Origin: Streptomyces sp. DSM 110735 | GTDB lineage: Bacteria; Actinomycetota; Actinomycetes; Streptomycetales; Streptomycetaceae | Length of the DNA stretch: 64,000 bases | Direction of reading: 5' to 3' | Assembly: GCF_016482685.1 (NCBI RefSeq) | Contig: NZ_JACYHF010000023.1 | Coordinates: forward strand, 1-64,000 | Part shown: piece after piece, positions 1 through 7,316 of the stretch | How the letters are laid out: every line of letters starts with the position of its first letter | Numbering within the stretch: the stretch's first letter is position 1 | The notes under the pieces: generated by a model | Told to the model about the DNA's origin: nothing | Database searches by the model: none | Seen by the model: only the letters and a program-made list of their open reading frames with translations | Made by a program: the position numbers and the translations under genes

Positions 1-129
<129 letters not shown>

Positions 130-407
130 GCCGCCGTTTCCGGCCCCCTCGGGGCGGTCTCGCCGGGCGCGCGGCAACCGGTCTCAGGTCCGCGCCCCGG
201 CTCTCGCGCGGGCCGCGAAGACCGGGCCGCCGCCGTTTGAGGGGGAGCGGGCGACCCGGCCGGCCTCGCGCGAGGCACCCAGTGAACCCGCTGCGCCCCA
301 CCCGGCGACAGTGCGCACACCGCACGGGTGGACGTACTCCGTTCACACCCCGTGTGAAGACGAACGCACTACGCTTACGCCACCAGGCCACCCCGGGGGG
401 CGATGCC
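130..407 (+). other. upstream region of the NsdA-like gene
   Basis: No convincing gene. In-frame codons run upstream from the chosen start as far as a TTG at 237, but that stretch is Arg/Pro/His-rich and looks like read-through. The region holds the palindrome and the -10-like site described separately. Confidence 0.5.
342..375 (+). promoter_or_regulatory. candidate promoter with a 17-bp palindrome
   Basis: TTCACAC (342-348) and GTGTGAA (352-358) are perfect inverted arms with a CCC centre. A -10-like TACGCT lies at 370-375, which would put the transcript start about 25 bases before the ATG at 408. The palindrome covers the expected -35 region, so it is a plausible operator. The regulator is unknown. 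Confidence 0.45.
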
Positions 408-1748
408 ATGCAGCCCAACACTCTGCTCGACGCGATCCTGGACGAGGCGGGCGTCTCGCACGCCGGTCTCGCCGCCCGTGTCAACCAGGCGGGTCGCGGC
501 CGCGGCCTCGTACTGCGCTACGAACACACCGCCGTGGCGCGGTGGTTGAAGGGCCAGCGGCCGCGCGGCCAGGTGCCCGACCTGATCTGCGAGGTGCTGG
601 CCCTGCGGCTGCGGCGACCGGTCACGCTGGACGACATCGGGCTCGGGGTGCCCGGCGAGGCGGCGGTGGCGCACGCCGGTTCGCTCTCCGGCTTCGTGGA
701 GCGCGCCACCGCGCTGTGGCGCTCGGACGAACAGCAGCGCCCGCACGTGCTCGGCGCACCCGCCGTGACCGGCACGCCCGCCGTGATGCCGGTGTGGGAG
801 TGGGAGAACCCGCCCGAGGACACCGACGTCTCGCGCGGCGGTCGCCACCGGGTCACCCAGACCGACCTCGACACCCTGCGCGCCGCCCGCGCCCACTACG
901 AGCAGATGTACCGCAAGGCGGGCGGCATCGCGACCCGCACCCGCATCGTCGGCTTCCTCAACGCCGAGGCGACCCCGCTCCTGCGCGGCAGCTACACGGA
1001 CGCCACCGGCCGCCAACTCCACCGCGCCACCGGCGGACTGGTGGCCGTCGCGGGCATCTGCGCCTACGACTCCGACGCCCACGGACTCGCCCAGCGCTAC
1101 TTCCACCAGGCACTGCGCCTCGCAAAGGCCAGCGGGGACCGGGGATTCGGGGCGTACGTCATAGCGCTGCTGGTCAACCAGTCCCTGCACATGCGGGAGT
1201 TCCGGCAGGCGGTCGCCTTCGCGGAGGCGGCGCTGCGGGCGGCGGGGCGGCACATCACCCCGGCGCTCGCCTCCGACCTGTACGCGATGCAGGCCAAGGC
1301 GTACGCCCATCTCGGCGACAGCGGCGGCGCGTTGTCCTGCATCCGGCGCGCGGAGAACGCCGCCGAGCACATCCGGCGCGGTCACGAGCCCGACGAGACG
1401 GGGTACGTGCAGCCCGGTCTGGTCAACGTCCAGGTGGCCGAGGCGCTGCTCAGCCTCGGGGAACTCGCCGCCGCCCGCGAGCACGCCGCCGCCGCGGTGG
1501 ACAACCCGGCGCACGACCGGGGACGCGTGCACCGGCTCGCCATGCTCAGCACGATCGAGCTGCGCCAGGGCGACGCCGAGCACGCCGTGGCCACCGCCGT
1601 ACAGATGGCCGAGCAGGCGCGTGGCATGGAGTCGCGCCGGTTGCGGGAGAGACTCAGCGAGGTGCGCGAACACCTGGTGCGCTTCGGCTCGGCCGGGGCG
1701 GCGGAGGCGGCGGAACTGATCGACGGGGCGCTGCGCGTGCCCCTGTAG
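408..1748 (+). CDS. NsdA-like transcriptional regulator with TPR-type C-terminus
   Basis: A 446-residue protein. The N-terminus (about residues 1-75) resembles the helix-turn-helix of Streptomyces regulators of the NsdA type, including AVARWLKGQRPRG. The rest is helical and Ala-rich with repeated pairs resembling tetratricopeptide repeats (for example LAQRYFHQALRLAKASGD). The ATG at 408 was chosen because GGGGGG lies just upstream and the homology-like region starts there. NsdA of S. coelicolor is a TPR protein that negatively affects differentiation and antibiotic production. Membership in that broad family is inferred; this gene's role is not established. Likely monocistronic with its own promoter. 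Confidence 0.72.
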   Translation: MQPNTLLDAILDEAGVSHAGLAARVNQAGRGRGLVLRYEHTAVARWLKGQRPRGQVPDLICEVLALRLRRPVTLDDIGLGVPGEAAVAHAGSLSGFVERATALWRSDEQQRPHVLGAPAVTGTPAVMPVWEWENPPEDTDVSRGGRHRVTQTDLDTLRAARAHYEQMYRKAGGIATRTRIVGFLNAEATPLLRGSYTDATGRQLHRATGGLVAVAGICAYDSDAHGLAQRYFHQALRLAKASGDRGFGAYVIALLVNQSLHMREFRQAVAFAEAALRAAGRHITPALASDLYAMQAKAYAHLGDSGGALSCIRRAENAAEHIRRGHEPDETGYVQPGLVNVQVAEALLSLGELAAAREHAAAAVDNPAHDRGRVHRLAMLSTIELRQGDAEHAVATAVQMAEQARGMESRRLRERLSEVREHLVRFGSAGAAEAAELIDGALRVPL

Positions 1749-1818
1749 AAGCAGGCGGGGCGTGCGGATGCAGGTGGCCGGGCGCACGGTAGGCCCGTCC
1801 TTCTCCCTGCTGCGATAT

Positions 1819-1844
1819 TGCCACTTACTCAGCGGAAGGTGGCA
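1819..1844 (+). promoter_or_regulatory. small inverted repeat before the NUDIX gene
   Basis: TGCCAC (1819-1824) and GTGGCA (1839-1844) are perfect 6-base arms with a 14-base loop. The right arm includes part of GGAAGG, the only Shine-Dalgarno-like sequence before the GTG start. It could be an operator or a weak translational switch. Confidence 0.28.
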
Positions 1845-1849
1845 GAACC

Positions 1850-2386
1850 GTGCAGTGGACGAAACAGAACGAGCAGACTGTGTACGCAAACCGCTGGTTC
1901 AGCGTCAACCTGGCGGACGTGGAGCTGCCGGACGGCCGGCACCTCGACCACTTCGTGATCCGGCTGCGTCCGGTCGCCGTCGCCACGGTGGTCAACGAGG
2001 CGAACGAGGTCCTCCTGCTGTGGCGGCACCGCTTCATCACCGACACCTGGGGCTGGGAACTGCCCGCCGGTGTCGTGGAGGACGGCGAGGACATCGCGAG
2101 CGCGGCCGCCCGGGAACTGGAGGAGGAGACCGGCTGGCGCCCCGGTCCCCTGCACCACCTCATGAGCGTCGAGCCGTCCAACGGCCTCACCGACGCCCGG
2201 CACCACATCTACTGGTCCGACCAGGGCGAGTATCTCGGCCCGCCCGTCGACGACTTCGAGTCCGACCGGCGCGAATGGGTGCCCCTGAAGATCGTCCCGG
2301 ACCTGATCGCCCGGGGCGAGGTCCCGGCGGCGAACATGGCGGCGGCGTTACTGCTGCTGCACCATCTGCGGCTGATGGAGGGGTGA
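1850..2386 (+). CDS. NUDIX hydrolase (ADP-ribose pyrophosphatase-like)
   Basis: A 178-residue protein starting at GTG. A complete NUDIX box occupies about residues 82-104: GVVEDGED followed by RELEEETGW fits the GX5EX7REUXEEXGU signature, so Mg-dependent cleavage of a nucleoside diphosphate linked to another group is well supported. The LPAGVVEDGED lead-in and overall length resemble ADP-ribose or nucleotide-sugar pyrophosphatases. The substrate cannot be read from sequence. The Shine-Dalgarno sequence is GGAAGG, 10 bases upstream. It lies about 100 bases after the regulator on the same strand, probably with its own promoter. Confidence 0.9.
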   Translation: MQWTKQNEQTVYANRWFSVNLADVELPDGRHLDHFVIRLRPVAVATVVNEANEVLLLWRHRFITDTWGWELPAGVVEDGEDIASAAARELEEETGWRPGPLHHLMSVEPSNGLTDARHHIYWSDQGEYLGPPVDDFESDRREWVPLKIVPDLIARGEVPAANMAAALLLLHHLRLMEG

Positions 2387-2394
2387 GAGGGTCA

Positions 2395-2453
2395 CCGGAT
2401 TGCCGGATTGCCGGGTCCCCCGATTCTGGGATTCCCGGGTTCCCGGGTTCCGC
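2395..2453. repeat. short tandem repeats in the convergent intergenic gap
   Basis: CCGGATTG occurs twice in tandem at 2395-2410. A second tandem of CCCGGGTT units lies near 2434-2451. No coding signal is seen. Confidence 0.5.
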
Positions 2454-2462
2454 GCGACGCCC

Positions 2463-2497
2463 CGCCGACGGCTCCCTCGTGCCGGGGACCGTCGGCG
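2463..2497. terminator. bidirectional terminator-like hairpin
   Basis: CGCCGACGG (2463-2471) pairs perfectly with CCGTCGGCG (2489-2497). The hairpin sits immediately after the stop codon of the minus-strand permease and downstream of the plus-strand NUDIX gene. There is no T tract, as is usual in Streptomyces. Confidence 0.6.
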
Positions 2498-3163
2498 TCA
2501 CCCCGCCTCCCGGTCGGCCGTGGCGGCGGTACGGCCCGCTGCCCACGCGGAGACCCACCAGCAGGCGACCGCCAGCGGGAGCACGATCAGCAGGGGCAGC
2601 GCCGGGAAGTGGGCGCCGGAGGAGTAGGCGGCGCGGACGGCGGCGTTCGCCGGGGAGCCGGAGAACACCAGCAGCAGGACCGAGCCGACGATCAGCGCAC
2701 CCGCCGCGCCCGCCGTCGTCCGCACCAGCGACGGGACGCAGACCGCGCCGAGCGCGCTGCCCGCCAGCAGGCAGACCAGTCCGACGGCCAGCCCGTCCCC
2801 GAGCACCGTCACGCCCGCCGTCCCCCGGGGCACCTTGCAGGTCAGCAACGCGGCACCGGACGCGAGGAGGACGAGCAGCAGACCGACCGCGAACGTGACG
2901 GCCAGCGCGGCGTACTGGGGACGGCGAGGACCCGCCGCCGCCGCGAGACACGCGCGGGCGGCGGGCGGCTCCGCCGCCGGGAGCGCCCGGGTGAGCCAGG
3001 CGAGGGCGGGCACCAGCGCGGCGGCGTTCCAGCCGAGCTGGCTGCCGAGGGTGGACTGGCTGTCCAGGGAGATCGCCAGGAGCCCGAGATAGAACAGGAC
3101 GGGTGGGAGCCAGCGCTGGGAGCGCAGGAGCAGGGCGGTCTGGTAGTGGAGGAGCGCCTTCAC
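2498..3163 (-). CDS. ABC transporter permease-like membrane protein
   Basis: A 221-residue, very hydrophobic protein with about six predicted membrane segments (for example VTFAVGLLLVLLASGAALL and ALIVGSVLLLVF). The GTG start overlaps the stop of the upstream ATPase by four bases (GTGA), which implies translational coupling, so it is the likely membrane partner of that ATPase. No specific permease family is recognised. The substrate is unknown; export of a small molecule or peptide is a guess from the gene pairing. Confidence 0.7.
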   Translation of the reverse strand: MKALLHYQTALLLRSQRWLPPVLFYLGLLAISLDSQSTLGSQLGWNAAALVPALAWLTRALPAAEPPAARACLAAAAGPRRPQYAALAVTFAVGLLLVLLASGAALLTCKVPRGTAGVTVLGDGLAVGLVCLLAGSALGAVCVPSLVRTTAGAAGALIVGSVLLLVFSGSPANAAVRAAYSSGAHFPALPLLIVLPLAVACWWVSAWAAGRTAATADREAG

Positions 3164-3999
3164 CGTCGACCTCCGCTCACCCGGCGGATATGGACACCGG
3201 TGCCGGTGCGCCCGCCACCCGGCTCGGCGGCGAGCAGTGCGCGGAGCAGGGCGTCGGAGTGTTCCTCGTCGGTCTGCAGCCGTACGGTGCCGTCCGCCAG
3301 GGTGGTCACCGTGCGGACGCCCGGGAGCGCGGCGGTGTCGGGCGGACCGCCTGTGAACTCGATCAACACCGGGGGAGTGGTGATCTGCCGGTTCACGGTC
3401 ACCGTGCCGTCGCCGACGGTCCACAGGAGATCGGTGCGGTCCGCGAGCCGGTCCGGGGCGTGGTCGACGTAGACGACGGTCGCTCCCTCGGACACCCGCT
3501 GCTCCACGGCTTCGTCCAGCGCGCCGCGCGATTCCGCGTCCAGCCCGGTCCACGCCTCGTCCAGCACCAGCAGCGCGGGCTCACCGAGCAGCGCCTGCGC
3601 GACCGCGACCTTCTGACAGGTCCCCTTGGAGAGCTCGGCGAGCGGCCGTTCCGCGTGCTGCCCGGCGCCGAAGCGCTCCAGCAGGTGTCTGCCGCGCCGC
3701 TCGCCCTCCGCCGCCGTCAGCCCGTGCGCGCGACCCATGAGCCGCAGGTACTGCACGGAGGTGAACGGCAGCGTGGCCGGGAACCGCTCCGGTACGTACG
3801 CGGCGCGGCCGGTCCGCCCGGCCACGCGTCCCCGCGCGGGCCGCACGGCCCCCGCGACGACACGCAGCAGGGTGGACTTCCCGCAGCCGTTGACCCCCTG
3901 AACACGGATCAACTGCCCTGCGGGCACATCCAGTTGGATGTCGCGCAGCACCCAGGGCCCGCGCCATCCATAACGCAACCCGACTCCCTCAAGCCTCAT
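3160..3999 (-). CDS. ABC transporter ATP-binding protein
   Basis: A 279-residue nucleotide-binding domain. Walker A is GVNGCGKST, the signature region is LSKGT, Walker B is LLVLDEAW, and the switch histidine is in YVDHAPD. Length and the short C-terminal extension fit CcmA/drug-efflux-type ATPases. A TATGCT element (4006-4011, minus strand) lies six bases before the ATG, and there is no Shine-Dalgarno sequence, so the mRNA may be leaderless with its own promoter. It could also be read through from the IF-1 gene 25 bases upstream. It forms a two-gene unit with the overlapping permease. Confidence 0.9.
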   Translation of the reverse strand: MRLEGVGLRYGWRGPWVLRDIQLDVPAGQLIRVQGVNGCGKSTLLRVVAGAVRPARGRVAGRTGRAAYVPERFPATLPFTSVQYLRLMGRAHGLTAAEGERRGRHLLERFGAGQHAERPLAELSKGTCQKVAVAQALLGEPALLVLDEAWTGLDAESRGALDEAVEQRVSEGATVVYVDHAPDRLADRTDLLWTVGDGTVTVNRQITTPPVLIEFTGGPPDTAALPGVRTVTTLADGTVRLQTDEEHSDALLRALLAAEPGGGRTGTGVHIRRVSGGRR

Positions 4000-4024
4000 C
4001 GGGTCAGCATAGGAAGCGCGGTGC

Positions 4025-4249
4025 TCAGTTGCGGTAGCGGTAGAGGATCCGGCCGCGCGTCAGGTCGTACGGGCTCAGCTCCACGAGGACACGGTCGTAC
4101 GGGAGGATGCGGATGTAGTTCTTCCGGATCTTTCCGCTGATGTGCGCCAGTACGTGGTGGCCGTTCTGCAGCTCCACCTTGAAGGTGGCGTTGCGCAGGC
4201 ATTCGAGGACGGTGCCTTCGAGTTCCAGGCCCTTCGATGTTCTTGCCAA
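4025..4249 (-). CDS. translation initiation factor IF-1 paralogue
   Basis: A 74-residue single S1-type OB-fold protein. It carries the IF-1 core, including FKVELQNGHHVLAHISGK and ELSPYDLTRGRI. It differs from the canonical Streptomyces InfA of the ribosomal-protein cluster in the N-terminus (ARTSKGLELEGTVLECLRN) and at positions such as IRKNYIRILPYDR. The start is taken as TTG at 4249 because no ATG or GTG fits; the Shine-Dalgarno sequence is weak (GAGCGA). IF-1 occupies the ribosomal A site during initiation. This copy is probably a second, specialised or stress-induced IF-1. It follows a GNAT gene by 53 bases. Confidence 0.88.
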   Translation of the reverse strand: MARTSKGLELEGTVLECLRNATFKVELQNGHHVLAHISGKIRKNYIRILPYDRVLVELSPYDLTRGRILYRYRN

Positions 4250-4302
4250 GGTCGCTCGTTTCTCGATTCTCGGGGTTGTTGTTCCGGTGTGTGCGGTGCG
4301 GG

Positions 4303-5052
4303 TCAGTGGCGCACCAGTTCCAGGTAGCTGCCCGATGGCCGGGCGCCGATGCCTTCGACCAGCGTGATGGCCGCCATGTTGGTGTCGTCCACCTCGGCCC
4401 AGGCGGAGTCGATCCCGCCTTGGTGCAGCGCGCCCAGCGCGTGGGTGAGCAGCGCCCGCCCGATGCCGTGCCGCCGCTGCTCCGCCCGTACGGCGAGGAG
4501 ACCGATCCGGGCGCGGCTGCGGACCGGTACGACCCGGATCAGACCGGCGTACGCGCCGTTCCGCACCGCCACCGCGTACTTCGACGGGTCCACCAGGGTG
4601 TCCCCGGCCGGGCGGGGGCGCACTTCGGCGGGCATGGTGTGCCAGCCGACGGTGGCTTCGACTTCCTCGCGGATCGCCCGGTCCAGCGCCCGCAGCGGGG
4701 CTTCCTCCGCCTGACCGGCGGGCAGGATGGTGACGCCCTCCGGGAGGTGGGGTGCGACCGGCGCGGTGGGCAGCACGTACTCCCACTCACGGCGTCCGGG
4801 GGTGAAGCCGAGCCGCTCCCACTTCGCCGTCAGCTCGTGGTCGTCCGCACCGACCAGGGTGTGGAGCGGTGCGGTGAGACCGTCCAGCATCGCGGTGGCC
4901 AGCCGGTCGAAGACCGCGTCCTGCCATACGTCGACGCTGACGAAGAGCCGCCCGTCGGGTCGGTGCGAGACGTCGCCCTCACCGATGATCCGGCCGTCGT
5001 CCACGGCTTCCCAGCGCGTCTCCGCGACCCGCGTGATGTGCACAGAGTCCAT
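4303..5052 (-). CDS. GNAT family N-acetyltransferase
   Basis: A 249-residue protein. The acetyl-CoA-binding core lies in the C-terminal half: IGLLAVRAEQRRHGIGRALL carries the R/QxxGxG/A-type loop, followed by the WAEVDDTNMAAITLVEGIGA segment typical of GNAT motif B. The N-terminal ~120 residues are a less conserved second domain. The ATG has the Shine-Dalgarno sequence GAAAGG. A 17-codon reading frame with a very strong ribosome site lies 56 bases upstream and is probably a leader peptide. The acceptor substrate is unknown. Co-transcription with the IF-1 paralogue suggests a role in translation-related stress, but that is inference. Confidence 0.85.
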   Translation of the reverse strand: MDSVHITRVAETRWEAVDDGRIIGEGDVSHRPDGRLFVSVDVWQDAVFDRLATAMLDGLTAPLHTLVGADDHELTAKWERLGFTPGRREWEYVLPTAPVAPHLPEGVTILPAGQAEEAPLRALDRAIREEVEATVGWHTMPAEVRPRPAGDTLVDPSKYAVAVRNGAYAGLIRVVPVRSRARIGLLAVRAEQRRHGIGRALLTHALGALHQGGIDSAWAEVDDTNMAAITLVEGIGARPSGSYLELVRH

Positions 5053-5108
5053 AGGTGTTCGCCTTTCAGGAATGCCTTGTCGAACAGACGCTCCCGACGA
5101 CACCTGGA

Positions 5109-5162
5109 TCAGTCGCACACCGTGACACACAGAGGGAGCACCCACTTCACTACAGCGTTCAT
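5109..5162 (-). CDS. putative 17-residue leader peptide (uORF)
   Basis: The peptide reads MNAVVKWVLPLCVTVCD. It follows an exceptionally strong Shine-Dalgarno sequence (GGAGGAGGTGAG) four bases before the ATG and ends 56 bases before the GNAT start. The perfect ribosome site, hydrophobic composition and position argue for a translated leader that controls the downstream genes by ribosome stalling or coupling. I do not recognise the peptide from a known family. It is too short to exclude chance. Confidence 0.55.
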   Translation of the reverse strand: MNAVVKWVLPLCVTVCD

Positions 5163-5327
5163 GGGTCTCACCTCCTCCAGCCAAGTCACGGTCCCCCGCA
5201 ACGTACCAGCCCGACCACCGCCCGGGCCAACCCTTTTCCGGTGCGGGGCTCCTCCACGACGGGTTGGTACGGTGCGGGGGTCGCACCAATGGGACCGTCG
5301 TGACGGCACTCAAGGCAGGGGGCCGGG

Positions 5328-6179
5328 ATGCGGACGCCGGAGCTTCAGCGGGCGACGACCGCCGCCCTGTCCACCGCCTCGTCCCTCGGTCTGAGAGCCG
5401 ACGACGCGATCGTCCTGCACGACTCGAACAAGCTCACCCTGCGGCTGCTGCCCTGCGACGTCGTGGCCAGGGTGGCATCCGAGGCGCGGCAAGTCGCCCG
5501 CTTCGAGGTTGAGTTGGCGCGGGGTCTCGCCGGGTCCGGGTGCCCGGTGGCAGCCCTCGCGCCCGGACCGGAGCCGCGCGTCCACGAGCGCGACGGCTTC
5601 GTGATCACGCTGTGGACGTACTACGAGCCCATGGCGCCGCCCGAGATCCCACCCGCCGACTACGCCCACGCGCTCCAGCGCCTGCACGCCGGCCTGCGCG
5701 CCCTCGACGTACCCGCGCCCCGCTTCACCGACCGCGTCGAGCGAGCCCGACGACTCGTCGCGGATCACGACCGCACCCCGGAACTCGCCGACGCGGACCG
5801 GGAGTTGCTGGCCGACACGCTACGACGACTGGGGCGGGCGATCGGAGAGCGCGGGGGAGCCGAGCAACTGCTGCACGGGGAGCCGCATCCGGGCAACGTC
5901 CTGGCCACACCGGACGGTCCTCGGTTCATCGACTTCGAGACGTGCTGCCGTGGCCCCGTCGAGTTCGACCTCGCCCACGCGCCCGAGGAAGCGGCCGATC
6001 ACTACCCCGGTGTCGACCACGCCCTGCTGCGCCGGTGCCGGACTCTCGTCCTGGCGATGGTCACCGCATGGCGGTGGGACCGGGACGACCAGTTCCCGGA
6101 CGGACGCAGGCTGGGCACGGAGTGGCTGGGCAGGATCCGGGCGGCACGCGAACGCGACGGTCGGGACGCCCTCGGCTGA
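5328..6179 (+). CDS. APH-fold phosphotransferase family protein
   Basis: A 283-residue protein of the aminoglycoside phosphotransferase/choline kinase fold. The Brenner-like loop reads LLHGEPHPGNV and the metal-binding loop FIDFETC. The usual catalytic aspartate of HGDxxxxN is a glutamate here, so activity is uncertain. The ATG has GGGGGCCGGG upstream. The gene is monocistronic, convergent with the dehydrogenase gene and followed by a strong terminator. Such Streptomyces proteins are often annotated as aminoglycoside phosphotransferases, but most have unknown substrates. Resistance should not be assumed. Confidence 0.8.
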   Translation: MRTPELQRATTAALSTASSLGLRADDAIVLHDSNKLTLRLLPCDVVARVASEARQVARFEVELARGLAGSGCPVAALAPGPEPRVHERDGFVITLWTYYEPMAPPEIPPADYAHALQRLHAGLRALDVPAPRFTDRVERARRLVADHDRTPELADADRELLADTLRRLGRAIGERGGAEQLLHGEPHPGNVLATPDGPRFIDFETCCRGPVEFDLAHAPEEAADHYPGVDHALLRRCRTLVLAMVTAWRWDRDDQFPDGRRLGTEWLGRIRAARERDGRDALG

Positions 6180-6208
6180 ACGCGGGCGCACCAACGCCGT
6201 ATGCAAGC

Positions 6209-6243
6209 GAGGGCCGCCCCTGGAAACCCAGTGGGCGGCCCTC
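6209..6243. terminator. terminator hairpin between convergent genes
   Basis: GAGGGCCGCCC (6209-6219) pairs perfectly with GGGCGGCCCTC (6233-6243). CTGG and CCAG inside the loop can extend the stem. It serves the phosphotransferase gene and the convergent dehydrogenase gene. Confidence 0.8.
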
Positions 6244-6273
6244 GATGTGATGCGGCTGGGGGAGACCCGGAGG

Positions 6274-7149
6274 TCAGGCGTACGTGTAGAACCCCGACCC
6301 CGTCTTACGGCCAAGGCGCCCCGCCTCCACCATCCGCTGGAGCAGCGGGGGAGCGGCGTACAGGGGCTCCTTGTATTCGGCGTACATGGAGTTCGCGATC
6401 GAGACGATCGTGTCCAGGCCGATGAGGTCGGAGAGCTTGAGGGGACCCATGGGGTGGGCGCAGCCCATTTCCATGCCGTTGTCGATGTCCTCGCGGCTGG
6501 CGATGCCGGACTCGAACATGCGGATGGCGGAGAGGAGGTACGGCACGAGCAGCGCGTTGACGACGAAGCCGCTGCGGTCCTGGGCACGGATCGCGTGCTT
6601 GCCGAGGACCTTCTCGGCGAAGATCTGGGCGCGGCTCAGGGTGCCCTCGGAGGTGGTGAGCGCCGGGATCAGCTCGACCAGGCTCTGCACGGGGGCGGGG
6701 TTGAAGAAGTGGATGCCGATCACGTGGTCCGGGCGGGACGTGGCGACCGCCAGCTTGACCAGCGGGATGGAGGAGGTGTTGGAGGCGAGGATCGCGTCAG
6801 GGCGGGTCACCACCTGGTCGAGCACGCGGAAGATCTCCGTCTTCACCTGCTCGTTCTCCACGACAGCCTCGATCACGAGGTCACGGTCCGCGAACTCGCC
6901 GAGGTCGGTGGTGAAGCTGAGCCGCGCCTGCGTCGCGTCCCGCTCCTCCTCGCTGATCTTGCCCCGCTCGGCTGCCTTGGTCAGGGAGTTGTACAGCCGG
7001 GTCCGGCCGATCTCCAGGGCGTCGCCCGTGGTCTCCGCGACCTTCACGTCCAGGCCCGCCCGGGCGCACACCTCCGCGATGCCCGCGCCCATCTGGCCGC
7101 AGCCCACCACTCCGACGCGCGAGATGTCTCCGGCTCGGAAGTCCGTCAC
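6274..7149 (-). CDS. 3-hydroxybutyryl-CoA dehydrogenase
   Basis: A 291-residue NAD(P)-dependent dehydrogenase of the HbdA/PaaH type. The N-terminal Rossmann motif is GVVGCGQMGAGIA. The catalytic region is IGIHFFNPAPVQSLVELI (His and Glu), followed by the SGFVVNALLVPYL and AHPMGPLKLSDLIGLD dimerisation domain. It interconverts acetoacetyl-CoA and 3-hydroxybutyryl-CoA and may supply butyryl- or ethylmalonyl-CoA pathways. Length is typical. The GTG start has the Shine-Dalgarno sequence GAAGGGG. It stands alone, so its pathway partners are elsewhere. Confidence 0.93.
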   Translation of the reverse strand: MTDFRAGDISRVGVVGCGQMGAGIAEVCARAGLDVKVAETTGDALEIGRTRLYNSLTKAAERGKISEEERDATQARLSFTTDLGEFADRDLVIEAVVENEQVKTEIFRVLDQVVTRPDAILASNTSSIPLVKLAVATSRPDHVIGIHFFNPAPVQSLVELIPALTTSEGTLSRAQIFAEKVLGKHAIRAQDRSGFVVNALLVPYLLSAIRMFESGIASREDIDNGMEMGCAHPMGPLKLSDLIGLDTIVSIANSMYAEYKEPLYAAPPLLQRMVEAGRLGRKTGSGFYTYA

Positions 7150-7316
7150 ATCGTCCCCTTCGCTGGTTCTTGACTCTCGCAGGGCCTCCGGAATCGGTGC
7201 CTGCTCCGAGCGTGCACGTTACCGCCAAGTATCGATGATCGATCGCCGGGGTAGGGACAAGCCGTACCGTCGGGACGGTCCGTCATGGGGCGGATTCGGA
7301 GCGTGTGGGGGTGGAC

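Noticed and set aside
5328..6179. Aminoglycoside resistance gene
   Set aside because: Altered catalytic residue and common unannotated members of the family make resistance an unsupported claim.
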